The translations under genes and the position numbers were made by a program. Shown here in pieces: positions 17,246 to 25,693 of a stretch of 64,000 nt of DNA. The DNA is from VXYL01 sp965200375. GTDB lineage: Bacteria > Pseudomonadota > Gammaproteobacteria > Pseudomonadales > Azotimanducaceae. Every line of letters starts with the position of its first letter. The stretch's first letter is position 1. The stretch is from assembly GCA_965200375.1 (NCBI GenBank), contig OZ241353.1:310001-374000 (forward strand). The letters run 5' to 3'. The notes under the pieces are model-generated. The model was not told the DNA's origin. It made no database searches and saw only the letters and a list, made by a program, of their open reading frames with translations.

Positions 17246-17934
17246 CGCCCGCTCCGGGCCGCATCCAGTCCGTCCAGCCACGCCGAAGCGTGTTTCGCAA
17301 TCTCTTCGAACACGTCGTCCGAGCGCGTCCGGCTGCGCTTGCGCGTCTTGTAGCCGTGATCGGCGTCGTCGAGCCGGCGCAGCGTTGCGCCGGCGCGAGT
17401 CGCCACCTCTTCGAGCAGCGGCGCCTCGGCCATCGCGTCGCGGCTGCCGGAGAGAAATAGCATCGGCGCTGCGATGCCGCCCAAGTGGTCGGCGCGGGTC
17501 GCGCCCGGCCGTCCGGCCGCATGCAGCGGAAACGAGCAGAACACCAGGCCAGCGACGTCCAGCCGATGCTCGACGACGGCATGGGAGGCCATGCGGCCGC
17601 CAAAGCTGTGGCCGCCCAACCAGTACGGACCGGGCGCTTCGTCGCAAGCGCGGGAGAGTGCCGCGGCGATGGTCCCGGTGGAGACGGCCTGGCTGTCCAC
17701 CCGGGAGGCCCCGGCCTCCTTGAACGGAAAATTGAAGCGCATCGTCGTCAGCCCAATGCCGGCGAACGCAGCCGCCAGCGCCTCCATGCTCCAGTGCCGC
17801 ATGTCCGCGCCAGCGCCGTGGCCGAACACCAGGGTCCCGCGTCGCCGGCCCTCCGCCGGTTGCAGCAACGCGCTGACCCGCCGTTGCCCAAGGCGGTCCG
17901 AGCCGTCAACGCCAATGTCCAGCTCCTCTGCCAT
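17242..17934 (-). CDS. Alpha/beta hydrolase, KANL3/Tex30-like
   Basis: A 230-residue serine hydrolase. The oxyanion region FGHGAGADM is near residues 38-45, the nucleophile elbow is GGHSFGG with S110, the acid is D166 in SGSRDA, and the base is H193 in DADHGYK. Those motifs and the short length match the KANL3/Tex30 group of small bacterial hydrolases, whose substrates are mostly unknown. It overlaps the FAH-family gene downstream by four bases, and the ClpP-like gene ends 17 bp beyond its start, so it heads a two-gene unit. Confidence 0.83.
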   Translation of the reverse strand: MAEELDIGVDGSDRLGQRRVSALLQPAEGRRRGTLVFGHGAGADMRHWSMEALAAAFAGIGLTTMRFNFPFKEAGASRVDSQAVSTGTIAAALSRACDEAPGPYWLGGHSFGGRMASHAVVEHRLDVAGLVFCSFPLHAAGRPGATRADHLGGIAAPMLFLSGSRDAMAEAPLLEEVATRAGATLRRLDDADHGYKTRKRSRTRSDDVFEEIAKHASAWLDGLDAARSGR

Positions 17935-17951
17935 GGCGGCAAGCGGCCCGC

Positions 17952-18581
17952 TCAGTGGTCGATGTCGGCCGCCGCCGACACGACCCGCCCGACCAGTCCG
18001 TACTCGATGCTCTCCTCCACGCTCATCCAGTGGTCCCGGTCCGTGTCCTCGGCTACGCGCTCGAGAGGCTGGCCGGTGCGTTCGGCGATGGTGGCGTTGA
18101 TGCGCTCCCGGGTCTTGAGCATTTCCCGGGCATGGATCTCGATGTCGGAGGCGTCGCCGCCGAAGCCGCCGGCAGGCTGGTGGATGAGGAAGCGGGTGTT
18201 CGGCAGCGCCAGCCGGTGCTCGCGCTCGGCCGCCAAGTAGATGTGGGTTGCGATGCTTCCGACCCAGCCGGTGCCGACAATGCGCACCACAGGCTTGACG
18301 AAGCGGATCATGTCGAAGATGGTGTCGCCGGACTCGACGTGTCCGCCTGGCGAACCGATGAACACCGTGATCGGTTCCTCGTTGTCGAAGGAAAGCGCCA
18401 ACAGCTTTTCCACCGTGCGCTGCGCCACCGCCTTGTCGATCTCGCCGAAGATGGTGAGCGTACGGTTCTTGAGAAGCGTGTTCTCCAGGTAAGCCAGCTG
18501 CTTGACGGTTTCCGCCGCTTCCTTCTCTGCGTCAGGAGCCTCCTCCGCGTCAGGAGCCTCGCCGCCGGGGACGTCCGCCAT
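17952..18581 (-). CDS. ClpP-family serine protease
   Basis: A 209-residue ClpP homologue. The triad is complete and canonically spaced: S109 (in WVGSIATH), H134 (in LIHQPAGG) and D183 (in DTDRDHW). The 25- and 49-residue intervals equal those of E. coli ClpP. The usual QAASMGA around the serine is replaced by GWVGSIA, and the N-terminal 25 residues are acidic and Ala/Glu-rich instead of the normal axial-loop sequence, so it is a divergent paralogue. No clpX or clpA lies beside it. ATG 18581 is chosen because GAGGAG precedes it; an upstream TTG would add nine residues. Confidence 0.88.
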   Translation of the reverse strand: MADVPGGEAPDAEEAPDAEKEAAETVKQLAYLENTLLKNRTLTIFGEIDKAVAQRTVEKLLALSFDNEEPITVFIGSPGGHVESGDTIFDMIRFVKPVVRIVGTGWVGSIATHIYLAAEREHRLALPNTRFLIHQPAGGFGGDASDIEIHAREMLKTRERINATIAERTGQPLERVAEDTDRDHWMSVEESIEYGLVGRVVSAAADIDH

Positions 18582-18702
18582 GTTGCTCCTCGTCGCGTCC
18601 TCTGCCAAGGGCGAATCTTACCGGAAGTGCGGTGCCCGGCCGGACCCGCCATCGCCCCGCCGCTGCATCGTCGTGGTAAGGTACGTGGCCTGCCTTGGGC
18701 GG

Positions 18703-19692
18703 ATGCACGGTTGCGAGGGAGATTTGCAGAACGAAGCCGAGCGCAAGAGGAGACGCGCAAGGAGGCGGAGGACCGCCATCGTCGCTGCCGACAGCGATCT
18801 GCTTGCGCCAGCGGAGGATCAGTTGCGGCGACGGCTTGCGTCGCAGCCAGAGAACGCAAGTCTCCTGCACCGGCTGGCAGACACGCAACGCATGCTGGGG
18901 CAGCTCGAGAAGGCGCGGGAAAGCTACCGTCGCCTGCTCGCGCTGGCGCCGGATCCGGCCGTCGACTGGCTATTCGACGTGTTGGGTAGCGAACCCCTGC
19001 CGACGCCGCCGCCGGGCCTTCGGGCAGTGCCGTTCGCCCGAGTGACCGACGTCCTGGGCGCCACCGACTACGATTGGCTGCTGCGGACCACCATGGCGGC
19101 ACCGCACTGCATGGTGCCGGCCAGGATCGGCGACCGCACGGCGGATCCGGACTTTCGGCGGTCCTTCGTGGCAGACCAGCCGTTGCGGCACGACGTCCGA
19201 CTCTGGTTCGTTCCGAAGTTGCAGGCCGCGCTGCCGGCGATATTGACGCGCCTGGCGTCCGACTGCCGGGGACTGCGGTCGGATCAGCTGTCCGACTACC
19301 GATTCGAGACCAATCTCACGCTGCATCAGACCGGGGGCTTTTACCAAGCCCACAAGGACACTTCCGACGAGGACGACGACGAACGTGTCGAACGCCGGCT
19401 CTCCTTCGTCTTCTACTTTGGGCAGGTGCCCCGCCGCTTCAACGGTGGCGACTTGCTGCTCTACGACACCAACTACGACAAGGGCCAGAAGGGGATCAAT
19501 GGGCCACACCTCTACACACGGGTCGCGCCGTTGCCCAATAGTCTGGTGGTATTTCCCAGCGACTCCATTCACGAAATCACTCGGGTTGTTTCGCCCACGG
19601 GCGATCCATTGGACTTCGCCGACTGCCGCTTGACCGTGAACGGCTGGATCCATGCCACTCGGAAACCTCTGGGCAAGAGCTTGGCCGCCTAA
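18703..19692 (+). CDS. Prolyl-4-hydroxylase-type 2-oxoglutarate dioxygenase with TPR-like N-terminus
   Basis: A 329-residue Fe(II)/2-oxoglutarate dioxygenase. Residues 35-85 form a TPR-like helix pair (LLHRLADTQRMLGQ, ARESYRRLLALAP). Residues from about 195 form the oxygenase barrel, with iron ligands H217, D219 and H290 and 2-oxoglutarate-binding R309. FNGGDLLLYD between them is the usual prolyl-hydroxylase-type core strand. Proteins of this kind hydroxylate proline or other residues in proteins or peptides; the target is unknown. The start is uncertain: ATG 18703 was chosen as the first in frame after the divergent clpP-like gene, with only a weak ribosome-binding site. Confidence 0.78.
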   Translation: MHGCEGDLQNEAERKRRRARRRRTAIVAADSDLLAPAEDQLRRRLASQPENASLLHRLADTQRMLGQLEKARESYRRLLALAPDPAVDWLFDVLGSEPLPTPPPGLRAVPFARVTDVLGATDYDWLLRTTMAAPHCMVPARIGDRTADPDFRRSFVADQPLRHDVRLWFVPKLQAALPAILTRLASDCRGLRSDQLSDYRFETNLTLHQTGGFYQAHKDTSDEDDDERVERRLSFVFYFGQVPRRFNGGDLLLYDTNYDKGQKGINGPHLYTRVAPLPNSLVVFPSDSIHEITRVVSPTGDPLDFADCRLTVNGWIHATRKPLGKSLAA

Positions 19693-19706
19693 CGCGACGG
19701 CGGGCC

Positions 19707-20621
19707 ATGCCTCTGCACCCCGAGTATCAAGCCATGCTCCGCGAGCTGGCCGAGCAAGCGGGCCCCGCCTTGGTCGATCTGCCCCCTGCGGCGGCCCGCG
19801 ACCTCTATAGGGCCATGCAGCCGGCAGCGCCGGACCTCCCCGTTGGCGCGGTCGAAGACGTGGACGCCGCTGGCACAGCCGTGCGCATCTACCGTCCGTT
19901 CGGCGCAGGCCCGTTTCCGGTGGCAATGATGTTCCACGGCGGCGGCTGGGTGATCGGGGACTTGGCAACTGCGGATCGCCAAAGCCGCGAAGTGTGTCGA
20001 TCCGCCGGCGCGCTGGTGATCTCGGTGGACTACCGCCTGGCGCCGGAGCACCGCTTCCCGGCGGCCGCGGAGGACTGCTACGCCGCCACTGCCTGGGCCG
20101 TCGAAAACGCCGGCCGGCACGGCGGCGACGGCAAGCGGCTGGCCGTGGTGGGCGACAGCGCAGGAGGCAACTTGGCGGCCGTCGTAGCCCACATGGCACG
20201 GGACCGGCAAGGCCCGGACATCGCCTTCCAGCTGCTCGTCTATCCGGCGACGGACGGCGTCCACTTCGACAACGCGTCCTATCGCGACAACGCCGACGGC
20301 TACCTGCTGACCGCCGAAGCCATGCACTGGTTCTGGAACCACTACGCGCCGGACCTCGAGGATCGACGCGGCCCCTACGCCTCGCCGCTGCTGGCAGAGC
20401 GTTGGCAGGGGCTGCCGCCGGCGCTGGTCATGACCGCCGAGTTCGACCCGCTGCGCGACGAAGGGGAGGCGTACGCCCGCAAGCTCGCGACCGCCGGCGT
20501 CTCGGCGCGGCTGGCGCGCTACGATGGCTTCATCCACGGGTTCTTTGGCCACACCCGCACCGTCGCCGCCGCCCGGGCGGCCATGGACGATGCTTGCGCC
20601 GCTCTCAGGGAGGCTCTGTAG
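19707..20621 (+). CDS. Alpha/beta hydrolase, hormone-sensitive-lipase-type esterase
   Basis: A 304-residue esterase of family IV. The oxyanion motif HGGG is at 77-80, the nucleophile S151 in GDSAGGN, the acid in TAEFDPLRDE and the base in FIHGFFGH near the C-terminus. Substrates are typically short acyl esters. It begins 15 bp after the dioxygenase gene and ends exactly where the next SDR starts, so the three genes probably form one transcript. Confidence 0.9.
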   Translation: MPLHPEYQAMLRELAEQAGPALVDLPPAAARDLYRAMQPAAPDLPVGAVEDVDAAGTAVRIYRPFGAGPFPVAMMFHGGGWVIGDLATADRQSREVCRSAGALVISVDYRLAPEHRFPAAAEDCYAATAWAVENAGRHGGDGKRLAVVGDSAGGNLAAVVAHMARDRQGPDIAFQLLVYPATDGVHFDNASYRDNADGYLLTAEAMHWFWNHYAPDLEDRRGPYASPLLAERWQGLPPALVMTAEFDPLRDEGEAYARKLATAGVSARLARYDGFIHGFFGHTRTVAAARAAMDDACAALREAL

Positions 20622-21341
20622 ATGGCAGCATCAGCCGCAATCGTGCTCGGCGTCGGTCCGGAACAGGGCCTCGGCGGGGCGCTGTGCAAGCGCTTCGCCG
20701 CTCGGGGCATGCACGTCCTAGTCGCCGGGCGAACGCCGGCGAAGCTCGATGCCGTCGTCGCCAGCATCGCCCGGGACGGTGGCGCCGCCACGGCCTGCCC
20801 CACCGATGCCACGGATGCCGCGGCGGTCGCGTCGCTGTTCGACGCCGCAGGTCGGATCGGCAGCGTGCGGCTTGCCATCTACAACGCTGGCAACAACTTC
20901 CCCGGCCGCATTCGGGACATGGACCCGGGCTACTTCGAGAAGTGCTGGCGGGTGGGTTGCTTCGGAGGATTCCTGTTCGGGCGCGAAGCTGCCCAGCGGA
21001 TGACTGCCGGCAGCGTGCTGTTCACCGGCGCCAGCGCCTCGCTGCGGGGCCGCGCCAACTTCGGCGCTTTCAACGCGGCCAAGGGCGCACTGCGCAACTT
21101 CGCCCAGGCGCTGGCCAAGGAAGTCGCCGCGGACGGCATCCACGTCGGCCACGTGGTGGTGGACGGCGCCATCGCCGGCGAGAAGATCATCGCCGGACTG
21201 CCCCAGGTGGCGGAGCGCTTGGGCACCGAAGGCATGGTGAGCCTCGACGGCATCGTCGGCGCCTTCGAGTTCCTGCACGACCAGCCAGCCACGGCCTGGT
21301 CCTTCGAGGTGGACGTGCGCACCCGCCTCGAACGCTGGTAG
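20622..21341 (+). CDS. Short-chain dehydrogenase-like protein with Phe in place of catalytic Tyr
   Basis: A 239-residue Rossmann-fold protein. The nucleotide loop (GVGPEQGLG, 10-18) and the NAG motif (88-90) are present, S138 lies in GASASLRG and K154 in FNAAK, but the catalytic tyrosine position is F150. The same substitution occurs in a subgroup of SDRs I recall with a GFxAFxxAK-like segment. The protein may therefore bind NAD(P) without classical proton transfer, or use another residue. It follows the esterase directly and converges with the leftward transporter operon. Confidence 0.85.
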   Translation: MAASAAIVLGVGPEQGLGGALCKRFAARGMHVLVAGRTPAKLDAVVASIARDGGAATACPTDATDAAAVASLFDAAGRIGSVRLAIYNAGNNFPGRIRDMDPGYFEKCWRVGCFGGFLFGREAAQRMTAGSVLFTGASASLRGRANFGAFNAAKGALRNFAQALAKEVAADGIHVGHVVVDGAIAGEKIIAGLPQVAERLGTEGMVSLDGIVGAFEFLHDQPATAWSFEVDVRTRLERW

Positions 21342-21345
21342 CGAT

Positions 21346-22185
21346 CTAAGGCCCCGCCCGAACGCTCGGCGACCGATGCCGCAGCCACTCGACAGTGGCC
21401 ACCACCACCACCGCGAAGACGATCAGTACGCTCGCCACGGCCAGGATCTCCGGGCTCAAGTGCTCGCGGATGCCGGACCACATCCGCCGCGGAATGGTGC
21501 GCTGGTCCAGGCCGCCGACGAAGGTCACCACCACCACCTCGTCCAGGGACGCGACGAACGCGAACACCGCGCCGGAGGCCACGCCCCGGGAGATCTGCGG
21601 CAGCTGCACGCCGAAGAACGTGGCCAGCGGACCCGCGCCCAAGCTGGCGGCGGCCCGGCTGAGGTCGTCGTCGTAGCCGGCCAGGGCGGCAGTGACCGTC
21701 ACCACCACCAAGGGTGCGCCGAGGGCGGCGTGGGCAAGGACGATGCCGGCGTGGGTGCGCAACAGGCCCATTTCGGCAAAGAAGAACGACATCCCGGTGG
21801 CGGAGATGATGATCGGCACTACCAGCGGCGAGACGGCCAGGGCGGTCAACGCAGACCGGGCTGGCATGTGCGGGCTGGCGAGGCCGAGCGCCGCCAGGGT
21901 GCCGAGCACGGTGGCGATGGCCGTGGCGCCGACGCCGATCAGGACGCTGTTGCCGAGCGCGTCCAGCCAGTCGTCCTCCGCCACGACGCTGGCGTACCAG
22001 CGCAACGAGAACGCATCGGCGTCCAGCCGCAGCATGCCGTCGGTGAAGGAGAAGCCCGCCTCGGCGTTGAAGCTGAGCGGCACCAGCACCAGCACCGGCG
22101 CCATGAGGAACAGCAGCACGAGCGCGCAGAACGCGGCGAGGGCCGCATTGGCCAGCCGGTCGCCGATGGCCCGCGGCGGCCTCAC
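21346..22185 (-). CDS. Polyamine-type ABC transporter, permease (PotC-like)
   Basis: A 279-residue permease with six predicted helices. The ATPase-contacting loop is RAAASLGAGPLATFFGV, and LDEVVVVTFVGG near the end is typical of PotC-class proteins. It starts at a GTG that overlaps the stop of the upstream permease (GTGA). It is the last gene of a leftward operon ordered ATPase, binding protein, permease, permease, different from the order in the transporter at 6-10.7 kb. Confidence 0.9.
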   Translation of the reverse strand: MRPPRAIGDRLANAALAAFCALVLLFLMAPVLVLVPLSFNAEAGFSFTDGMLRLDADAFSLRWYASVVAEDDWLDALGNSVLIGVGATAIATVLGTLAALGLASPHMPARSALTALAVSPLVVPIIISATGMSFFFAEMGLLRTHAGIVLAHAALGAPLVVVTVTAALAGYDDDLSRAAASLGAGPLATFFGVQLPQISRGVASGAVFAFVASLDEVVVVTFVGGLDQRTIPRRMWSGIREHLSPEILAVASVLIVFAVVVVATVEWLRHRSPSVRAGP

Positions 22186-23378
22186 GGATCGAGGCGCAGC
22201 CGTTCGATGCCGAACAGCCTGTCGTAGAGGAGGTAGACGACGGCCACGCAGGCCAGCAGCACGAAGCTGAGCGCCGCCGCCAGGCCCCAGTTCAGCGACG
22301 TCTGCATGTGGTAGGCGATGAGATTCGAGATGAACTGGCCCGTGCGGCCGCCCACCACCGCCGGCGCAACGAACTGGCCGATGGCCAGGATGAACACCAA
22401 GAGCGCCCCGGCGCCGACGCCGGGCAGGGACTGCGGCCAGTAGACGTGTCGGAACAGCTGCCAGGGGTTCGCGCCGAGCGAAGTGGCAGCGCGCAGGCAA
22501 TCCTTGGGGATCGTGTGCAGCACGGCATACAGCGGCAGCACCAGGAACGGCAGCAGCGAGTGCGACAGCGCCACCAGCGTGCCGCCCAGGTTGTAGGCCA
22601 GCGACAGGCGTTCGTCGTCGGCGACGAGGCCCGCGCCCACCAGCAGGTCGTTCACCACGCCTTCCTTCTGCAACAGAACGAGCCACGCAACGGAGCGGGC
22701 GATCAGCGACATCGTGAACGGCACCAGCACCATCGCGAGCACGACGTTGGCCACGAGCCGCCGGCTGTTGGCGATCACGAAAGCCAACGGATAGCCGAGC
22801 AGCAGACACACGACGGTGACGCCGGCGCTCGACAACAGGGTCCGTCCGAGCAGCTCGAGGTAGATGGCGCGACCCTCGGGCAGCTGGACGATGTCGCCGT
22901 CGATGTCCAGATCGAGGTCCAAGGCGTGCAAGTAGTGGCGGGCCGTGTAGCGCTGGCCGGCGCCACGGATGGCGCCCCAGATCCTGGCGTCGCCCCAAGC
23001 GGGGTCCGCAGCCAGCATCGCCGCCCGCCACGACTCCGGCGCGCTGCCGTGGAGCCGTCGCCCGGTGCGCACGATGACGCTGCGGGTACCGCCGGCAACA
23101 CGGTTCACGTCGGTCGCCAAGCGCCCAAGCGCACGACGCTCGTGCAGTGCCAGCAGCTCGCCGGCGGCGGCATCGAACACCCGCTCGGAGGGCGCCTGGC
23201 GGCCGTCCCAGTCCGCCAGCAGCGCCAGCGTCTTCGGCAGTGCGGCAGCTACGTCCGGCTCGTAGATGCTGCGCCAGAGCATGACCCCGAGGGGGGCCAG
23301 GAAGGTCGCGGCCAGAAAGGCCACCAGCGGCAGCGTCAAGGCGACGGACTGCGCCCGGCGGCTCAGTCCAGGAGCCAT
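22182..23378 (-). CDS. Polyamine-type ABC transporter, permease (PotB-like) with large periplasmic loop
   Basis: A 398-residue permease. After the first helix (residues 12-35) there is an extra hydrophilic region of about 130 residues before the second helix, much longer than in E. coli PotB. Long first loops of this kind occur in opine/polyamine transporters of alpha- and gammaproteobacteria, and may contact the binding protein. The EAA loop reads RAATSLGANPWQLFRHVY. The ATG at 23378 overlaps the end of the binding-protein gene by 16 bases. Confidence 0.88.
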   Translation of the reverse strand: MAPGLSRRAQSVALTLPLVAFLAATFLAPLGVMLWRSIYEPDVAAALPKTLALLADWDGRQAPSERVFDAAAGELLALHERRALGRLATDVNRVAGGTRSVIVRTGRRLHGSAPESWRAAMLAADPAWGDARIWGAIRGAGQRYTARHYLHALDLDLDIDGDIVQLPEGRAIYLELLGRTLLSSAGVTVVCLLLGYPLAFVIANSRRLVANVVLAMVLVPFTMSLIARSVAWLVLLQKEGVVNDLLVGAGLVADDERLSLAYNLGGTLVALSHSLLPFLVLPLYAVLHTIPKDCLRAATSLGANPWQLFRHVYWPQSLPGVGAGALLVFILAIGQFVAPAVVGGRTGQFISNLIAYHMQTSLNWGLAAALSFVLLACVAVVYLLYDRLFGIERLRLDP

Positions 23379-24475
23379 GCGGCGAAGCGTTCCGTCAGCT
23401 CGTCCAGATTGTCCTGCCACCACCGCCAGTCGCTGCGTATCGCCTCCCGCAGGTGCTCGTCGCTGCCCGGCATGTGTTGCAGCATCTCCACGCCGGTGGT
23501 CGCATGGGTCGCCGCCAGTTTCGCTGCCGAACGCCGAGCCGGCGTGAACGGCAGGTGGTGCGCCATCGCCGCCATGCTCTCGGTGCGGGAGGCGAAGCGC
23601 AGGAAGCTCTTGGCGGCGTCCAGGCGCGGCGTGCCGGCGACAATGGCGAACAGGCTGGCGTCCAGCACCTCGCCCTGCCAGATGGTCACGAACGGCCGTC
23701 CTTCCACCACCGCCTCGTGGAAGATGCGGCCGTTGAAGGACGTGGCCATCTCCACTTCGTGATCCGCCAGCATCTGCGCCGGCTGAGGGGCCGCTTCCCA
23801 CCAAAGCACGTGCCGTTTGATCTCGTCCAGCTTGCGGAAGGCCCGGGCCTTGCCGGCCTCCGTCGCCAACGTGCGGTAGACGTCCGCCGCAGCGACGCCG
23901 TCCGCCAAGAGCGCCAGCTCCAGGTTCACCATCGGCGTCCGCCGCAGGCCACGCTGGCCGGGATACTTGGCGATGTCGAAGAAATCCGCGAGCGTGGTCG
24001 GCGGATGCTCCGGGTACGCCTCGGCGTTGTAGGCCACCACGGTGGCGTAGATGATGCCGCCGCCGCCGCACTCGGAGTACGCGCTCTCGAAGTAGTCGTC
24101 CTTGGCCCGAGTGCCATCGGGCGCCGGCGGCAGCTCCTCCGCATCGAAATGCTCGAGCAGCCCTTCTTCGCAGCCGAGGGCGACGTCCGCGATCTCCAGA
24201 TCGACGACGTCCCAGTGGATGTCCTGCACCTCGACCTGGGCGCGCACCTGGGCCAGTCCGCCGCTGAACTCGTCCATGCGCACGGCGATGCCGGTCTCGC
24301 GTTCGAAGTCGTCGATGAACGCGGCGCGCTGGGCGTCGGCGTAGGGTCCGCCCCAGGACGCAAGCACAAGCGTCTCGGCGCTCGCCGAACCGATGCCAGC
24401 GAGAGCGCACGCAAGGGCAATGGTTCGGGTGCGGCGGGCCGGCGGATTCCCGGCGGCGCCGTTGGCGGCCGACAT
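23363..24475 (-). CDS. Polyamine-type ABC transporter, substrate-binding protein
   Basis: A 370-residue periplasmic binding protein. The signal peptide is residues 1-33 (charged ARRTRT, hydrophobic ALACALAGIG, cleavage after SASA). The mature part begins ETLVLASWGGPYADAQ, which is the start of PotD/opine-type proteins, and includes DVVDLEIADVALGCEEG and WQGEVLDASLFAIV. Two adjacent cysteine-bearing segments may form a disulphide. It lies 10 bp after the ATPase gene and overlaps the first permease. The ligand is not determined; cationic amines are the best guess. Confidence 0.87.
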   Translation of the reverse strand: MSAANGAAGNPPARRTRTIALACALAGIGSASAETLVLASWGGPYADAQRAAFIDDFERETGIAVRMDEFSGGLAQVRAQVEVQDIHWDVVDLEIADVALGCEEGLLEHFDAEELPPAPDGTRAKDDYFESAYSECGGGGIIYATVVAYNAEAYPEHPPTTLADFFDIAKYPGQRGLRRTPMVNLELALLADGVAAADVYRTLATEAGKARAFRKLDEIKRHVLWWEAAPQPAQMLADHEVEMATSFNGRIFHEAVVEGRPFVTIWQGEVLDASLFAIVAGTPRLDAAKSFLRFASRTESMAAMAHHLPFTPARRSAAKLAATHATTGVEMLQHMPGSDEHLREAIRSDWRWWQDNLDELTERFAAWLLD

Positions 24476-24485
24476 CGAAGACGCC

Positions 24486-25604
24486 TCAAGCCGCCTCGGC
24501 GCCGCTCTCGTCCGGCAGGGCGCGGCAGTCGGTGACGCCCCAGCCGACGTCCACCCGGTCGCCCTTGAGCACCGCCCCGTGGCCGACAATGTTGGGAATC
24601 TTGGCGTAGAAGGCGGTGCTGCCGCAAACCCGCAGCCGCACCCTCAGATGGTCGCCCATGAAGGTCACCTCGAGAACGTCCGCCTTGAACAGGTTGCGGT
24701 AGGTGCCGGCGGACAGGGGGGCCAGGGCGACCCGTTCCGGACGAATCGCGAGCACGGCATCGCTGCCCGGCGCCTGCCCGGCGACGTGGAAGGCGGTCAC
24801 CACCCCGCCCGCCGTCTGCACCCGGCAGATGTCGCCATCGACCGAGAGGATCCGCCCCGCAAGCAGGTTGTTGTCGCCGATGAACCGGGCAACGAACTCC
24901 CGCTCGGGTTCTTCGTAGAGCGCCTCCGGCTTGGCGATCTGCTCGATGCGCCCGTTGCGGAACACCGCCACGCGATCCGAGATCGCCATCGCCTCCTGCT
25001 GGTCGTGGGTGACGTACACGACGGTCACGCCGACGCTCTGCTGGATGCCGCGGATCTCGAACTGCAGCTCCTCCCGCAGGCGCCGGTCCAAGGCGCCCAA
25101 GGGTTCGTCCATGAGCACGAGGCTGGGTTCAAACACCAACGCCCGGGCGATGGCCACCCGCTGCTGCTGGCCGCCGGACAGTTCCCAGGGCCGGCGTTCT
25201 TCCAACCCGTCTATGCGGGCGATGCGCACGGCATTGCGGATGCGGCGGCGCTGCTCGGCGCCCTTGATGCCCCGCACACGGAGCGGAAAGCGAAGGTTGC
25301 CGGCTACCGTCAGATGCGGAAACAGCGCGTAGTTCTGGAACACGAAGCCGATGTCGCGCTTGCGCGCCGGCAGGTGGGCGACGTTGCGCCCGTCGATGCG
25401 GATGGTGCCGGAGGTGGGCGTCTCGAAGCCGGCGAGCATCATGAGGCAGGTGGTCTTGCCGGAACCGGAGGGCCCGAGCAGGGTGACCAGCTCGCCGCGC
25501 CGGACCGCCAGGTCCAGGCTGCGGACCACGGCGGTGGCGCCGTCGTAGGACTTGGTGACGGCATCGAACTGGACGTGCGGCGCTTGGGCTTGGGTGCCGG
25601 CCAT
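24486..25604 (-). CDS. Polyamine-type ABC transporter, ATP-binding protein
   Basis: A 372-residue PotA-class ATPase: Walker A GPSGSGKT (44-51), Q-loop VFQNYALFPH, signature LSGGQQQRVAIARAL, Walker B LVLMDEPLGALD, and switch region VTHDQQEAMAISD. A C-terminal TOBE domain includes AIRPERVAL. It is the first gene of the leftward operon and probably follows a promoter in the 89-bp gap next to the TonB receptor gene end. The frame is open well upstream, but the family match starts at ATG 25604. Confidence 0.92.
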   Translation of the reverse strand: MAGTQAQAPHVQFDAVTKSYDGATAVVRSLDLAVRRGELVTLLGPSGSGKTTCLMMLAGFETPTSGTIRIDGRNVAHLPARKRDIGFVFQNYALFPHLTVAGNLRFPLRVRGIKGAEQRRRIRNAVRIARIDGLEERRPWELSGGQQQRVAIARALVFEPSLVLMDEPLGALDRRLREELQFEIRGIQQSVGVTVVYVTHDQQEAMAISDRVAVFRNGRIEQIAKPEALYEEPEREFVARFIGDNNLLAGRILSVDGDICRVQTAGGVVTAFHVAGQAPGSDAVLAIRPERVALAPLSAGTYRNLFKADVLEVTFMGDHLRVRLRVCGSTAFYAKIPNIVGHGAVLKGDRVDVGWGVTDCRALPDESGAEAA

Positions 25605-25693
25605 TCGGCGATCCGGGCCTCGATGGTGGGCAGGGACGAAGGCGGTGATTATACGGAGACAGGGCCAGGGCGAACCTGTCGCCGTGCCGGGGG

